A DNA stretch of 64,000 bases from Pempheris klunzingeri. Taxonomy: Eukaryota; Chordata; Actinopteri; Acropomatiformes; Pempheridae. A program made the translations under genes and the position numbers. The notes under the pieces are model-generated. The model searched no databases and was not told the DNA's origin. It saw only the letters and a program-made list of their open reading frames with translations. Within the stretch, counting starts at the first letter, position 1, and each line of letters opens with the position of its first letter. This document shows, piece after piece, positions 1 to 21,200 of the stretch. The DNA is taken from positions 332,501 to 396,500 of the forward strand of contig NW_027254954.1 of the NCBI RefSeq assembly GCF_042242105.1, given 5' to 3'.

Positions 1-328
1 GATTGGTCGGTATCAGTCTGTATAAAGAAGCGTCCTCTGATTGGTCGGTATCAGTCTATAAAGAAGCGTCCTCTGATTGGTCGGTATCAGTCTATAAAGA
101 AGCGTCCTCTGATTGGTCGGTATCAGTCTATAAAGAAGCGTCCTCTGATTGGTCGGTATCAGTCTATAAAGAAGCGTCCTCTGATTGGTCGGTATCAGTC
201 TGTATAAAGAAGCGTCCTCTGATTGGTCGGTATCAGTCTATAAAGAAGCGTCCTCTGATTGGTCGGTATCAGTCTGTATAAAGAAGCGTCCTCTGATTGG
301 TCGGTATCAGTCTGTATAAAGAAATGCA
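1..328. repeat. Minisatellite, 36-38 bp unit
   Basis: About eight to nine head-to-tail copies. Each has a TATAAAG string, then GCGTCCTC and an inverted CCAAT core (GATTGG). Unit length alternates because of an optional TG before TATAAAG. The array runs off the left edge of the window. Short open frames through it are repeat artefacts. Confidence 0.95.
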
Positions 329-329
329 G

Positions 330-790
330 CAGCACTTTCCGACAGGCATCTAGTGAGGACCTTTCTGTCACATGGTTCATAGTCCAGTAAGAAGAAACCA
401 GCAGTTATCAGGTGATGGTCCGATAGAACAGAGTTTTGGGGGAAAACTGTTAACTGTTCAGTTTCTCAGCCAGAACAAGGTCCAGGGTTAAAACAGTGAG
501 TGGGTTCATTTACACTCTGAGAGAAGCCAACTGAGTCCAATAGTGAGACAAAAGCAGAGCTCAGACCATCATCATCATCGTCCACATGAATATTAAAGTC
601 ACCTACTATAATCACTTTGTCCACACTGAGGACTAAATCTGATAGAAACTCTGAGAACTCAGTTAAGAATTCTGGACCAGGAGGGCGGTACACTGTGACA
701 ACTAAGACTGGTTTTAGTGTTTTCCAGGTTGGAAGAGAGAAGCTAAGGACAAGGCTTTCAAAGGACTTATAGTTAGGTTTAGGTCTTGAT
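330..790 (-). mobile_element. L2/CR1-type LINE remnant, endonuclease part of ORF2
   Basis: Read on the minus strand, 693-466 gives YRPPGPEF and then VIIVGDFNIHVDD, the conserved core of an apurinic-type endonuclease at the N-terminus of non-LTR retrotransposon ORF2. A longer homologous copy lies at 45595-46330 with the same peptide motifs. Frameshifts and missing flanks make it a dead copy. Family assignment (L2/CR1 clade) is from motif recognition only. Confidence 0.85.
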
Positions 791-1184
791 TAATAAGCTG
801 GAGTTGAAAATGGCTAACATACTCTTCATGGTGCAGCAGGTTTCAGTCAGATCAATAAATCAATATGGTGGTCAGATATCAGATCATTTACTGAAACAGC
901 TTTGGATGGCTGAGATCTGATGTTTAAAAGTCCACTTTAACTCTCCTGTCCTGTTTCATAGTGCTAGTGGAGGTATTAACTTTGATTAGATAGTAGTTGT
1001 ATCAACGTCTGCATGTAATCAATAACTGACTGTCAAATCAAATAAATTCAGTATGATTCAGAAACATTTTGACAATATTTATTGTCACTTAACATTTAAG
1101 TAAACAGATACATAATACTGTAGATAGGTAGAACGTTCTTGCCTCATTAAGTAAAAGAGGGGCTGCATTTAGAAATAAGAGAAA
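791..1184. other. Non-coding spacer
   Basis: AT-rich sequence with no exon-like frame. The part nearest 790 may be further LINE 5' sequence. I see no other feature. Confidence 0.5.
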
Positions 1185-1922
1185 ATGGTCTCTGTCCTGC
1201 CTCCTGGTCTCTGCCCTGCCTCCTGGTCTCTGCCTCCTGGTCTCTGCCTCCTGGTCTCTGCCCTGCCTCCTGGTCTCTGCCTCCTGGTCTCTGCCCTGCC
1301 TCCTGGTCTCTGCCTCCTGGTCTCTGCCCTGCCTCCTGGTCTCTGCCTCCTGGTCTCTGCCTCCTGGTCTCTGCCCTGCCTCCTGGTCTCTGCCTCCTGG
1401 TCTCTGTCCTGCCTCCTGGTCTCTGCCCTGCCTCCTGGTCTCTGCCTCCTGGTCTCTGCCCTGCCTCCTGGTCTCTGCCTCCTGGTCTCTGCCTCCTGGT
1501 CTCTGCCCTGCCTCCTGGTCTCTGCCTCCTGGTCTCTGCCTCCTGGTCTCTGCCTCCTGGTCTCTGCCCTGCCTCCTGGTCTCTGCCTCCTGGTCTCTGC
1601 CTCCTGGTCTCTGCCTCCTGGTCTCTGCCTCCTGGTCTCTGCCCTGCCTCCTGGTCTCTGCCTCCTGGTCTCTGCCTCCTGGTCTCTGCCTCCTGGTCTC
1701 TGCCCTGCCTCCTGGTCTCTGCCTCCTGGTCTCTGCCCTGCCTCCTGGTCTCTGCCTCCTGGTCTCTGCCTCCTGGTCTCTGTCCTGCCTCCTGGTCTCT
1801 GCCTCCTGGTCTCTGTCCTGCCTCCTGGTCTCTGCCTCCTGGTCTCTGCCCTGCCTCCTGGTCTCTGCCTCCTGGTCTCTGCCTCCTGGTCTCTGTCCTG
1901 CCTCCTGGTCTCTGTCTCCTGA
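1185..1922. repeat. Minisatellite, 15/20-bp composite unit
   Basis: About 740 bp of a 15-mer (CCTCCTGGTCTCTGC) mixed with a 20-bp form that carries an extra CCTGC. The plus strand stays open for 245 codons, but this is only the repeat's lack of stops. The array sits between two LINE pieces (ORF1-like at 1970-2167 and endonuclease at 330-790). Confidence 0.95.
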
Positions 1923-1964
1923 TCTCAGCTCTTCAGTTTTTGGACTAATAAACTCAGCCGACTT

Positions 1965-2167
1965 CTAGATCAGAGAGCAGCTCCGTCCAAAGTGGGACGG
2001 ATGCTGTCTCTCCCAATGAGACCAGGTCTTCCCCAGAAAGACCGCCAGTTCTCTATGAAGCCCTCATTGTTAGCTGGGCTCCACCTCCACAGCCAGCGGT
2101 TAAATGATGACATGAGGCTGCACATGTCATCACTGGTCAGGTTGGGTGGGGGGGGTCCGACCGTCAT
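1965..2167 (-). mobile_element. LINE ORF1 remnant, SGNH-esterase-like end
   Basis: The minus strand reads FNRWLWRWSPANNEGFIENW, then FWGRPGLIGRDSIRPTLDG. This is the C-terminal end of the SGNH-hydrolase-like ORF1 found in fish CR1/L2-type LINEs, where the usual ending is close to GRDGIHPTLDGAALL. With the endonuclease piece at 330-790 on the same strand, the order ORF1 then ORF2 suggests one old element now split by the 1185-1922 minisatellite. Recognition is from memory of the family. Confidence 0.7.
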
Positions 2168-2620
2168 GACCCGTCCTTGGGTTTTGCTGTTTGTCCTTCT
2201 TGCTGCTTTATTTCCTGTTTAATTTGGGTTTCTTACTCTTTCCCCTCATTTCACTTCCTCCCATTGTGTGTTTTCCCGCCACCACTGATTGCATCTCCAC
2301 CCCTCCCACCTGTGTCTCGTTACCTGCCTGCCCCGATGTATTTAGTCTGTGTCTCCCCTGTCCTCTGTGCCAGTTCGTCTTCGTTCCCCGTGACAAGCGT
2401 TCCAGCAGTTTTTCTTGTGTACGACATTCCTGGTGTTTGATTTCTGCTCTTGCCTTCGACTCTGTCTCTGCCTCGCCCCTCCTGGATTTGTTTTCCCTTC
2501 TCTCTGACTGCCTACCCGTGTACCGAATCTGCTAGTAAAGACTTTTACCTTATCTGCCAGTTGTCTCGAGTCGTGCTATAGAGTCCACCCACATGTGGTT
2601 TCCCAGACGTTACACCAACA
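2165..2620 (+). mobile_element. Probable retroelement end (LTR-like or LINE tail)
   Basis: A pyrimidine-rich block running from TCATGACCCGTCC to a CAGACGTTACA end. It carries AGTAAAGACTTTTACC near its 3' side and contains no intact gene. The layout resembles fish LTR or LINE 3' ends, but I cannot name the family. Confidence 0.4.
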
Positions 2621-2624
2621 TTGT

Positions 2625-2925
2625 TTTAGCAAAGTTACACTCCACATTAGTGACCTCTGAACGGTGTCATTCCCGCCTACGGGAATTAAAAGTGTAGTGT
2701 AGTGTAGTGTAAAAGTGTAAATATCCTATGGTGTAAATATTCATTTCATTTCATCACAACCATATATTTATATTTATATTTATATTTATATTTATTTTTG
2801 CTATTTTTGTCTTTTCTATTGCTTTGTTTTTTTCACTCTCCCTGTTTATATTGTTGCTGCTGTAACAAGAAAATTTCCCCCTATGGGGATCAAATAAAGA
2901 AAGTCTGAAGTCTGAAGTCTAAAAC
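2625..2925 (+). mobile_element. LINE 3' tail
   Basis: Ends with AATTTCCCCCTATGGGGATC, an AATAAAG signal and a tandem GTCTGAA tail, a usual 3' end of fish LINEs. It includes a short TATATT array at about 2762-2800 and AGTGT repeats at about 2693-2710. Confidence 0.6.
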
Positions 2926-3315
2926 CTCACCAAACCTACGTTTATCCTCAGCCAGCAGTTGTAAATGCGATTCAGAGTCTCCTGCTCTGGCCGCTGGGGG
3001 GCTTCACGGTTCTGACTGTGGAGCTGCTGGAGTCGGTTAGAGACATGAAGTGGATGGTGCTGCATTGTTTGGGGCTATGGAGTTGACAGACACCCAGCCA
3101 CCCTGGAGCTGCCGGGGCACCACTTTCACTACAGGAGGCAGGAAGAACTGAACATGTGACACACAGAGGGAGGAGCCATCGCTGACTGTTAGCTAGGTTA
3201 GCTGCTAGGTTAGCTGTTCAGCTAGCTGACTAAACTGGAAAAAGCGGGACAGGTGAACAGGTCTCAAGTGGATCAACTAACCCATGTTTCATGTGACGTG
3301 CAGCTGACCTCTCAG
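2926..3315. other. Intronic sequence before the first visible tmprss15 exon
   Basis: No exon with CUB or SEA similarity could be recognised here. GCTAG/GTTAG-rich stretch at 3186-3230. Earlier tmprss15 exons (cytoplasmic tail, membrane anchor, SEA, first LDLRA, most of CUB1) are expected upstream of the window. Confidence 0.5.
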
Positions 3316-13675
<10,360 letters not shown>

Positions 13676-14240
13676 GTTCTCATCCAGTTAAAAAGGTTTT
13701 TATTGTGTAGCTGAAATCAGAAATCATGTTTATAAAATCATCATGTTGATGAACAAGTGATGATGATGAACAAGTGATGATGATGAACAAGTGATGATGA
13801 TGAACAAGTGATGTTGATGAACAAGTGATGATGAACAAGTGATGATGATGAACAAGTGATGATGATGAACAAGTGATGTTGATGAACAAGTGATGATGAT
13901 GAACAAGTGATGATGAACAAGTGATGATGATGAACAAGTGATGATGATGAACAAGTGATGATGATGAACAAGTGATGATGAACAAGTGATGATGATGAAC
14001 AAGTGATGTTGATGGACAAGTGATGATGAACAAGTGATGTTGATGAACAAGTGATGATGAACAAGTGATGATGATGAACAAGTGATAATGATGAACAAGT
14101 GATGATGAACAAGTGATGATGATGAACAAGTGATGTTGATGAACAAGTGATGTTGATGAACAAGTGATGTTGATGAACAAGTGATGATGAACAAAATAAA
14201 ACAGGACGTGAGAGACAAGACTAAGCACAAGTGAACACAT
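13676..14240. repeat. Minisatellite (GATGATGAACAAGT) after the tmprss15 stop
   Basis: From about 13739 to 14187, 12- to 15-bp units of GATGAACAAGTGAT. It begins 64 bp after the tmprss15 stop. The first AATAAA after the stop is at 14195-14200, beyond the array, so the array may lie in the 3' UTR. Three minus-strand frames of 140-189 codons are artefacts. Confidence 0.85.
14195..14200 (+). terminator. tmprss15: Candidate tmprss15 polyadenylation signal
   Basis: First AATAAA after the tmprss15 stop codon, 520 bp downstream and beyond the GATGAACAAGT array. No closer canonical signal seen; a variant signal nearer the stop is possible. Confidence 0.35.
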
Positions 14241-15651
14241 GTGAGACATGACAACTTTCTGCTGCTAAACTCAGATAAAACTGAAGTTATTTTGCTCCAA
14301 ACACCTCAGAGACACCTTTTCTACCAACATAACTGCTCTGGATGGCATCACTGTGGCCTCCAGCTCCACTGGGAGGAATCTGGAGTCTTATTGATCAGGA
14401 TTTGTCCTTTAACTCCCACATTAAACAGATTTCTAGAACTGCCTTTTTCCATCTACTAATGTTGTTAAAACCAGGTCCATCCTGTCTGGAGATGATGCAG
14501 AAACACTAGTCAACACATTAGTCACTTCCAGGTTGGATTATTTCTGTTCCTTATTATCAGGCTGCCCCAATAAGTCCTTAAAGACTCTCCAGCTGGTCCA
14601 GAACACTGCTGCTCCTGTTCTGACCAGAACTAAGAGAAGAGACCATCTTTCTCCTGTACTGGCTTCTCTTCACTGGCTTCCAGTAAAATCTAGAATAGAG
14701 TTTAAAATCCTTCTCCTCACCTCCAAAGCTCTTAATGTTCAGGCTTCATCATCTCTTAAAGAGCTCATAGTACCGTACTAATAATACATTTTTTATTTAT
14801 AGGCGCCTTTCAAGGCACTCAAGGACACCGTACAACACAGTTAAAAACAAACAGTGAAAAAGCAAGTTAAAAAGTCAAAAAATTTAAAAAACCAAGGGGT
14901 GGAAGATCTGCAGAATGATGTTACAGTGAGTAGGCTCGTTTAAACAGGTGGGTTTTGAGGTGAGATTTGAAGATGGTCAAAGTATTGATGTTCCTGATGT
15001 CCGGTGGGAGGGAGTTCCAGAGGCGGGGGGCAGAGCGGCTGAAGGCTCTGGACCCCACTAGAGCACTGTGCTCCCAGACTGCAGGCCTACTGGTGGTTCC
15101 TAAAGTCCTCTAAAGTAGTGATGGAGCCAGAGCTTTCAGCTATCAGGCTCCTCTCCTGTGGAACCTCCTTCCAGTCTGGGTTCAGGGGGGCAGACACCCT
15201 CTCTACATTTCAGAGTGGACTAAAAACCTTCCTTTTTGATAAAGCTTATATTTAAGGACTGGATCAGGTCTTAGACCAGCCCCTAGTTATGCTGCTATAA
15301 GCTCAGACTGCCGGGGGACTCCCATGATGCACTGAGCTCCTCTATTCTCTCTCCTCCTCTTCCTCTCCATCATTATGTCTCATGTCAGTCAAATGTCTGC
15401 CTCTAACTTGCTATCTTCCTCGGAGCCTTTCTGTGCTTTCTCATCTCTCAGGTTCCTGTGGATCCTGTGGATCCTGGTCCTGGTCCTGCTGATGTGGTTC
15501 TCTGGTTCCTGTGGATCCTGGTCCTGGTCCTGCTGATGTGGTTCTCTGCTTCATGAATCACTGCTGCGGATCATCGGACACTCGTCATGTTTTTCATGTC
15601 ACATTCTGTTAGTACTGTTAGTGCTGTTTGTGTTGTCTGTCTCTCTCTCTG

Positions 15652-15690
<39 letters not shown>

Positions 15691-15695
15691 CCCTC

Positions 15696-15748
<53 letters not shown>

Positions 15749-16021
15749 GTCTCCCTCTCTATCTCTGTCTGTCTCTCTCTCTCTGTCTCCCTCTCCCTCT
15801 CTGTCTCTCTCTCTCTGTCTGTCTCTCTATCTCTGTCTGTCTCTCTCTCTCTGTCTCCCTCTCCCTCTCTCTCTCTGTCTCTGTCTCCCTCTCTATCTCT
15901 GTCTGTCTCTCTCTCTCTGTCTCCCTCTCCCTCTCTCTCTCTGTCTCTCTCTCTCTGTCTCTCTCTCTCTGTCTCCCTCTCTATCTCTGTCTGTCTCTCT
16001 CTCTCTGTCTCCCTCTCCCTC

Positions 16022-16075
<54 letters not shown>

Positions 16076-16346
16076 CTCCACCCAACATGGACCCCTACAG
16101 AAGCCCCCCCTCTGATCCTGGTTCTGTTCCAGGTTTCTTCCTGTTAAAGGGGAGTTCTTCCTCCACTGGGTCCTAATCTAATCTAATCTAATCTAATCTA
16201 ATCTAATCTCTGAGCTGATCTGTGGGGATTCTTGAATCCTTCATGTTGAATTCCTGAATCTTTGGTCTCTCTCTAATTAAAGAGTTTGGTCTGACCTGCT
16301 CTTTATGGAAAGTGTCTTGAGATGATGCTGTTGTGAATTGGCGCTA

Positions 16347-16372
<26 letters not shown>
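14241..16372 (+). mobile_element. L2-type LINE 3' half with nested insertion and expanded 3' UTR
   Basis: Reverse-transcriptase C-terminal region from NFLLLNSDKTEVIL (14251) through DYFCSLLSGCPNKSLKTLQL (14536 on). A foreign fragment (GGCGCCTTTCAAGGCACTC type) interrupts it at about 14781-15054. The L2 3' UTR follows, with two 44-bp VNTR units (15450-15550), a CT-rich array (15638-16076), a TCTAA pentamer run at about 16173-16208 and the tail GCTATATAAATAAAG plus (ATTG)n ending near 16372. This is the most complete 3' end in the window. Confidence 0.9.
15638..16076. repeat. (CT)n/CTGTCT low-complexity array in L2
   Basis: About 440 bp of CTCTCTGTCTCCCTCT-type repeats inside the LINE 3' UTR. 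All three plus frames are open. It is not coding. Confidence 0.97.
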
Positions 16373-16378
<6 letters not shown>

Positions 16379-16880
16379 TGCTGGTAGTGATGGACAGGTG
16401 ATAGAGTGTGTATATTCATAGTGAGGAGGTCTAATGTTCTCTGTCCCTGACTGTCCCTATACAAACCCCCACTTGTGTGTGCTGTGGCCTTTAATCACAA
16501 ACACCTGGTGTAATGGAAACACAACCGTACCGTGCCGTGCCGAGTCGAGTAGGGCCAAGTCGTGCTGGTGGAAACGCGGCTTTACAGGCTGGATGGAGGT
16601 AGACATCAGATCAGGAACGACACTTGATACAAACAGTGTTGAACAGACAGTCACCCAATGCCTATTGTCTAAACTAACTCCGTGTATCAGCAGTTTCTCT
16701 GTAACGTTCATGTCTCTGAAGACATCTACAAATTATTGTGATAGAAAAGCAAAGTCACTGGAGTGTTTAATTCGTCATTTGCACGGGAATATTACCGTGA
16801 CAGCGAACAGGCCCGGAGAGAGCCGAAGAGAGCCGGACAGGCCCGGAGAGAACCGGAGAGAGCCGGTGAGAGCCGGACAT
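16373..16880. other. Intergenic sequence upstream of ttc1
   Basis: Contains the words CGTGCCGTGCCGAGTCGAGT and TTGGTGGAAACGCGGC-like text at 16530-16580, probably a repeat fragment. Tandem AGAGAGCCGGA-type units follow at about 16805-16910. No gene seen. Confidence 0.45.
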
Positions 16881-16924
16881 GCCCGGGGAGAGCCGGAGAG
16901 AGTCGAATAGAGTCGAATACAGCG

Positions 16925-17009
16925 AGCCGAAGAAGAAGAAGAAGAAGCGCGTCAGTGTCCCGGAAGTGACCCCGGAGTGAATCCTCTGCAGGCTAACCGC
17001 TGCTAGAAG
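16925..17009 (+). promoter_or_regulatory. ttc1: Probable ttc1 promoter and non-coding exon 1
   Basis: CpG-containing stretch with an ETS/GABPA-type site CCGGAAGTGA (16960-16969), typical of housekeeping promoters. A good donor follows (CTAGAAG/GTAGGA, exon end 17009). The next acceptor (GTCACAG, exon from 18260) lies just before the ATG. Transcription start is inferred, not seen. Confidence 0.55.
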
Positions 17010-17387
17010 GTAGGAAAGCAAATCAGCTGATTTAATGTTTTTATTATTTTAGCATTCAGTAAAGCGACTGATGGCGTCACACCGGCCTGTTACGTATCAG
17101 ACGGCTGACATCACGACGACTGTCCGGAGCTGTTAGTTAGCCGTTAGCTGTGTGTTAGCACAGTCACGTAGGGTTAAAACGTGCTTCTGAAGGAACAGCT
17201 CAAACTGTTGCTGTGTGGGGTTTCTCTTATGACCTCTATTAAACTCTCAGTTCAGAACCCCCAATGGAAATCTACTGATTTAAGAGCTGAACTGGAACGT
17301 TCAAGAGTTGATACACAGGATGTAAAACAGGCAAAAACTGCACGCAAGGAGCGAAAGAACTGTGAGATTATAATCAGAAAGTACTAG

Positions 17388-18195
17388 TCCCACTAGCTAC
17401 TAGTCCCACTAGCTACTAGTCCCACTAACTACTAGTCCCACTAACAGCACTAGCACCTCTAACATCACTAGTCCCACTAGCTACTAGTCCCACTAACTAC
17501 TAGTCCCACTAGTTACTAGTCCCACTAACAGCACTAGCACCTCTAACATCACTAGTCCCACTAGCTACTAGTCCCACTAGCTACTAGTCCCACTAACTAC
17601 TAGTCCCACTAACTACTAGTCCCACTAACAGCACTAGCACCTCTAACATCACTAGTCCCACTAACTACTAGTCCCACTAACATCACTAGTCCCACTAACA
17701 GCACTAGTACCTCTAACATCACTAGTCCCACTAACTACTAGTCCCACTAACATCACTAGTCCCACTAACAGCACTAGTACCTCTAACATCACTAGTCCCA
17801 CTAACAGCACTAGCACCTCTAACATCACTAGTCCCACTAGCTACTAGTCCCACTAGCTACTAGTCCCACTAACTACTAGTCCCACTAGCTACTAGTCCCA
17901 CTAACAGCACTAGCACCTCTAACATCACTAGTCCCACTAGCTACTAGTCCCACTAACTACTAGTCCCACTAGTTACTAGTCCCACTAACAGCACTAGCAC
18001 CTCTAACATCACTAGTCCCACTAGCTACTAGTCCCACTAACAGCACTAGCACCTCTAACATCACTAGTCCCACTAACTACTAGTCCCACTAACATCACTA
18101 GTCCCACTAACAGCACTAGTACCTCTAACTACTAGTCCCACTAACATCACTAGTCCCACTAGCTACTAGTCCCATTAACAGCACTAGTACCACCA
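17388..18195. repeat. ttc1: Minisatellite with ACTAGT palindromes, ttc1 intron 1
   Basis: About 800 bp of an 18-19-bp unit (ACTAGTCCCACTAACTACT) organised in a higher-order repeat with CAGCACTAGCACCTCTAAC and ATCACTAGTCCC variants. It fills most of the intron between non-coding exon 1 and the first coding exon. Confidence 0.95.
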
Positions 18196-18268
18196 ACAGT
18201 ACAGTGTGGGGGACCTTGTGTGGACTTGAACTGAACTTGATGTTATGTTTATGTCACAGAGCTTCAGG

Positions 18269-21200
18269 ATGAGCAGCCGAGGTGGAAAACCCAGAGAGCA
18301 GCAGCAGGAAGAGGAGAAGGAGGAAGACTTCTACGACTGCCAGGAGACTCTGGAGCCTGCAGCCTGTAGAGGGGGGGGTCTGCTGGAACAGGAGGAGACC
18401 CCACGCGGTGAAAGAGGCACAGAGGACATTCACATTAACACTGACAGACTGACTGACAGAGGAGAGGTGCAGGACGACAGGCTGCAGGAGGAGCATGGCG
18501 ACAGGCTTCAGGGTGACAGACTGCAGGACGACAGGCTGCAGGAGGAGCATGGCGACAGGCTTCAGGGTGACAGACTGCAGGACGACAGGCTGCAGGAGGA
18601 GCATGGCGACAGGCTTCAGGGTGACAGACTGCAGGACGACAGGCTGCAGGAGGAGCATGGCGACAGGCTTCAGGGTGACAGGCTGCAGGACGACAGGCTG
18701 CAGGAGGAGCATGGCGACAGGCTTCAGGGTGACAGGCTGCAGGAGGAGCAGGGCGACAGGCTGCTGGAGGAGCATGGCGACAGGCTTCAGGGTGACAGGC
18801 TGCAGGAGGAGCAGGGCGACAGGCTGCTGGACGACGGGCTGCAGAAGGATCCAGAATCAGAGCTGAAGGAGGAGATCAGCCAGGACGTGGAATTTGACGA
18901 TGACTACCTGAGGGAGGTGGAGAAGGAGCTGACAGAAGAGGAGAAGGAGGTAACACCTGGTCACCTATAACTGTAGGAACGAGAGCGACATCCTATGAGT
19001 GCCATCTTTGTCGTGGCATCATGGTCTCGGGCAGATGTAGAACGAGGCGTTTAGGCTGTAAATCAGAGTTCAGTAAAGCTGCCGTTTGTTTCTTTTTCAG
19101 AGTCGACGGCAGCAAAGTTTAACTCTGAAGGAAAAAGGCAACAGTCAGTTTAAAGCTGGAGGTGGGTGACATGTTTATCAACCAGTATAAAACTGTATAA
19201 ACCAGTACGACCAGAATAAACTAGTATAAACCAGTACGACCAGAATAAACCAGTGTAAACCAGTATGACTAGAATAAACCAGTGTAAACCTGTATGACTA
19301 GAATAAACCAGTATGACCATTATAAACCAGTATGACCAGAATAAACCAGTATAAACCAGTATGACCACTATAAACCAGTATGACCACTATAAACCAGTAT
19401 AAACCAGTATGACCAGAATAAACCAGTGTGAACCAGTATGACCACTATAAACCAGTTTGACCACTATAAACCAATATAAACCAGTATGACCAAAATAAAC
19501 CAGTATGACCAGAATAAACCAGTGTAACCAATATAAACCAATATAAACCAGTGTGACCAGTATAAACCAGTATGACCAATATAAACCAGTGTGACCAGAA
19601 TAAACCAGTGTGACCAATATAAACCAGTATGACCAGAATAAACCAGAATAAACCAGTATGACCAATATAAACCAGTATGACCAGAATAAACCAGTATGAC
19701 CAGAATAAACCAGTGTAACCAATATAAACCAATATAAACCAGTATAAACCAGTGTGACCAGTATAAACCAGTATGACCAATATAAACCAGTGTGACCAGA
19801 ATAAACCAGTGTGACCAATATAAACCAGTATGACCAGTATAAACCAGTATGACCAATATAAACCAGAATAAACCAGTATGACCAATATAAACCAGTATGA
19901 CCAGAATAAACCAGTGTAAACCAGTATGACCAATATAAACCAGTATGACCAGAATAAACCAGTGTGACCAATATAAACCAGTATAAACCAGTATGACCAC
20001 TATAAACCAATATAAACCAGTATGACCAAAATAAACCAGTATGACCAGAATAAACCAGTGTAACCAATATAAACCAATATAAACCAGTATAAACCAGTGT
20101 GACCAGTATAAACCAGTATGACCAATATAAACCAGTGTGACCAGAATAAACCAGTGTGACCAATATAAACCAGTATGACCAGTATAAACCAGTATGACCA
20201 ATATAAACCAGTATGACCAGAATAAACCAGTATGACCAGAATAAACCAGTGTAACCAATATAAACCAATATAAACCAGTGTGACCAGTATAAACCAGTAT
20301 GACCAATATAAACCAGTGTGACCAGAATAAACCAGTGTGACCAATATAAACCAGTATGACCAGTATAAACCAGTATGACCAATATAAACCAGTATGACCA
20401 ATATAAACCAGTATGACCAGAATAAACCAGTGTAAACCAGTATGACCAATATAAACCAGTATAAACCAGTATGACCAGTATAAACCAGTATGACCAATAT
20501 AAACCAGAATAAACCAGTATGACCAATATAAACCAGTATGACCAGAATAAACCAGTGTAAACCAGTATGACCAATATAAACCAGTATGACCAGAATAAAC
20601 CAGTATGACCAATATAAACCAGTATGACCAGTATAAACCAGTATGACCAATATAAACCAGTATGACCAGAATAAACCAGTGTAAACCAGTATGACCAGAA
20701 TAAACCAGTATGACCAATATGACCAGTATAAACCAGTATGACCAATATAAACCAGTATGACCAGAATAAACCAGTGTAAACCAGTATGACCAATATAAAC
20801 CAGTATGACCAGAATAAACCAGTATGACCAATATAAACCAGTATGACCAGAATAAACCAGTGTAAACCAGTATGACCAGTATAAATCAGTATGACCAATA
20901 TAAACCAGAATAAACCAGTATGACCAATATAAACCAGTATGACCAGTATAGACCAGTATAAACCAGTATGACCAATATAAACCAGTATAAACCAGTATGA
21001 CCAGTATAAACACATCTTCCTGCAGGCTGGTCAGAGGCGGAGCAGAGCTACTACGCAGCGTTGGTTTTGTGTCCGGTTTGTTTCAGCAGAGAGCGAGCTG
21101 TGCTGTTCTCCAACAGAGCTGCTGCAAGACTGCACCTGGTAACATACAACACACCAACAGCACACTGACTGCATGCTAACAACATGCCAACATGCTGCCA

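Noticed and set aside
19387-21015. Open frame of 542 codons on the minus strand, with overlapping frames of 455 and 337
   Set aside because: The whole frame is the ATAAACCAGTATGACC minisatellite; several frames are open together, and it lies within a ttc1 intron. The repeat simply lacks stops on that strand.
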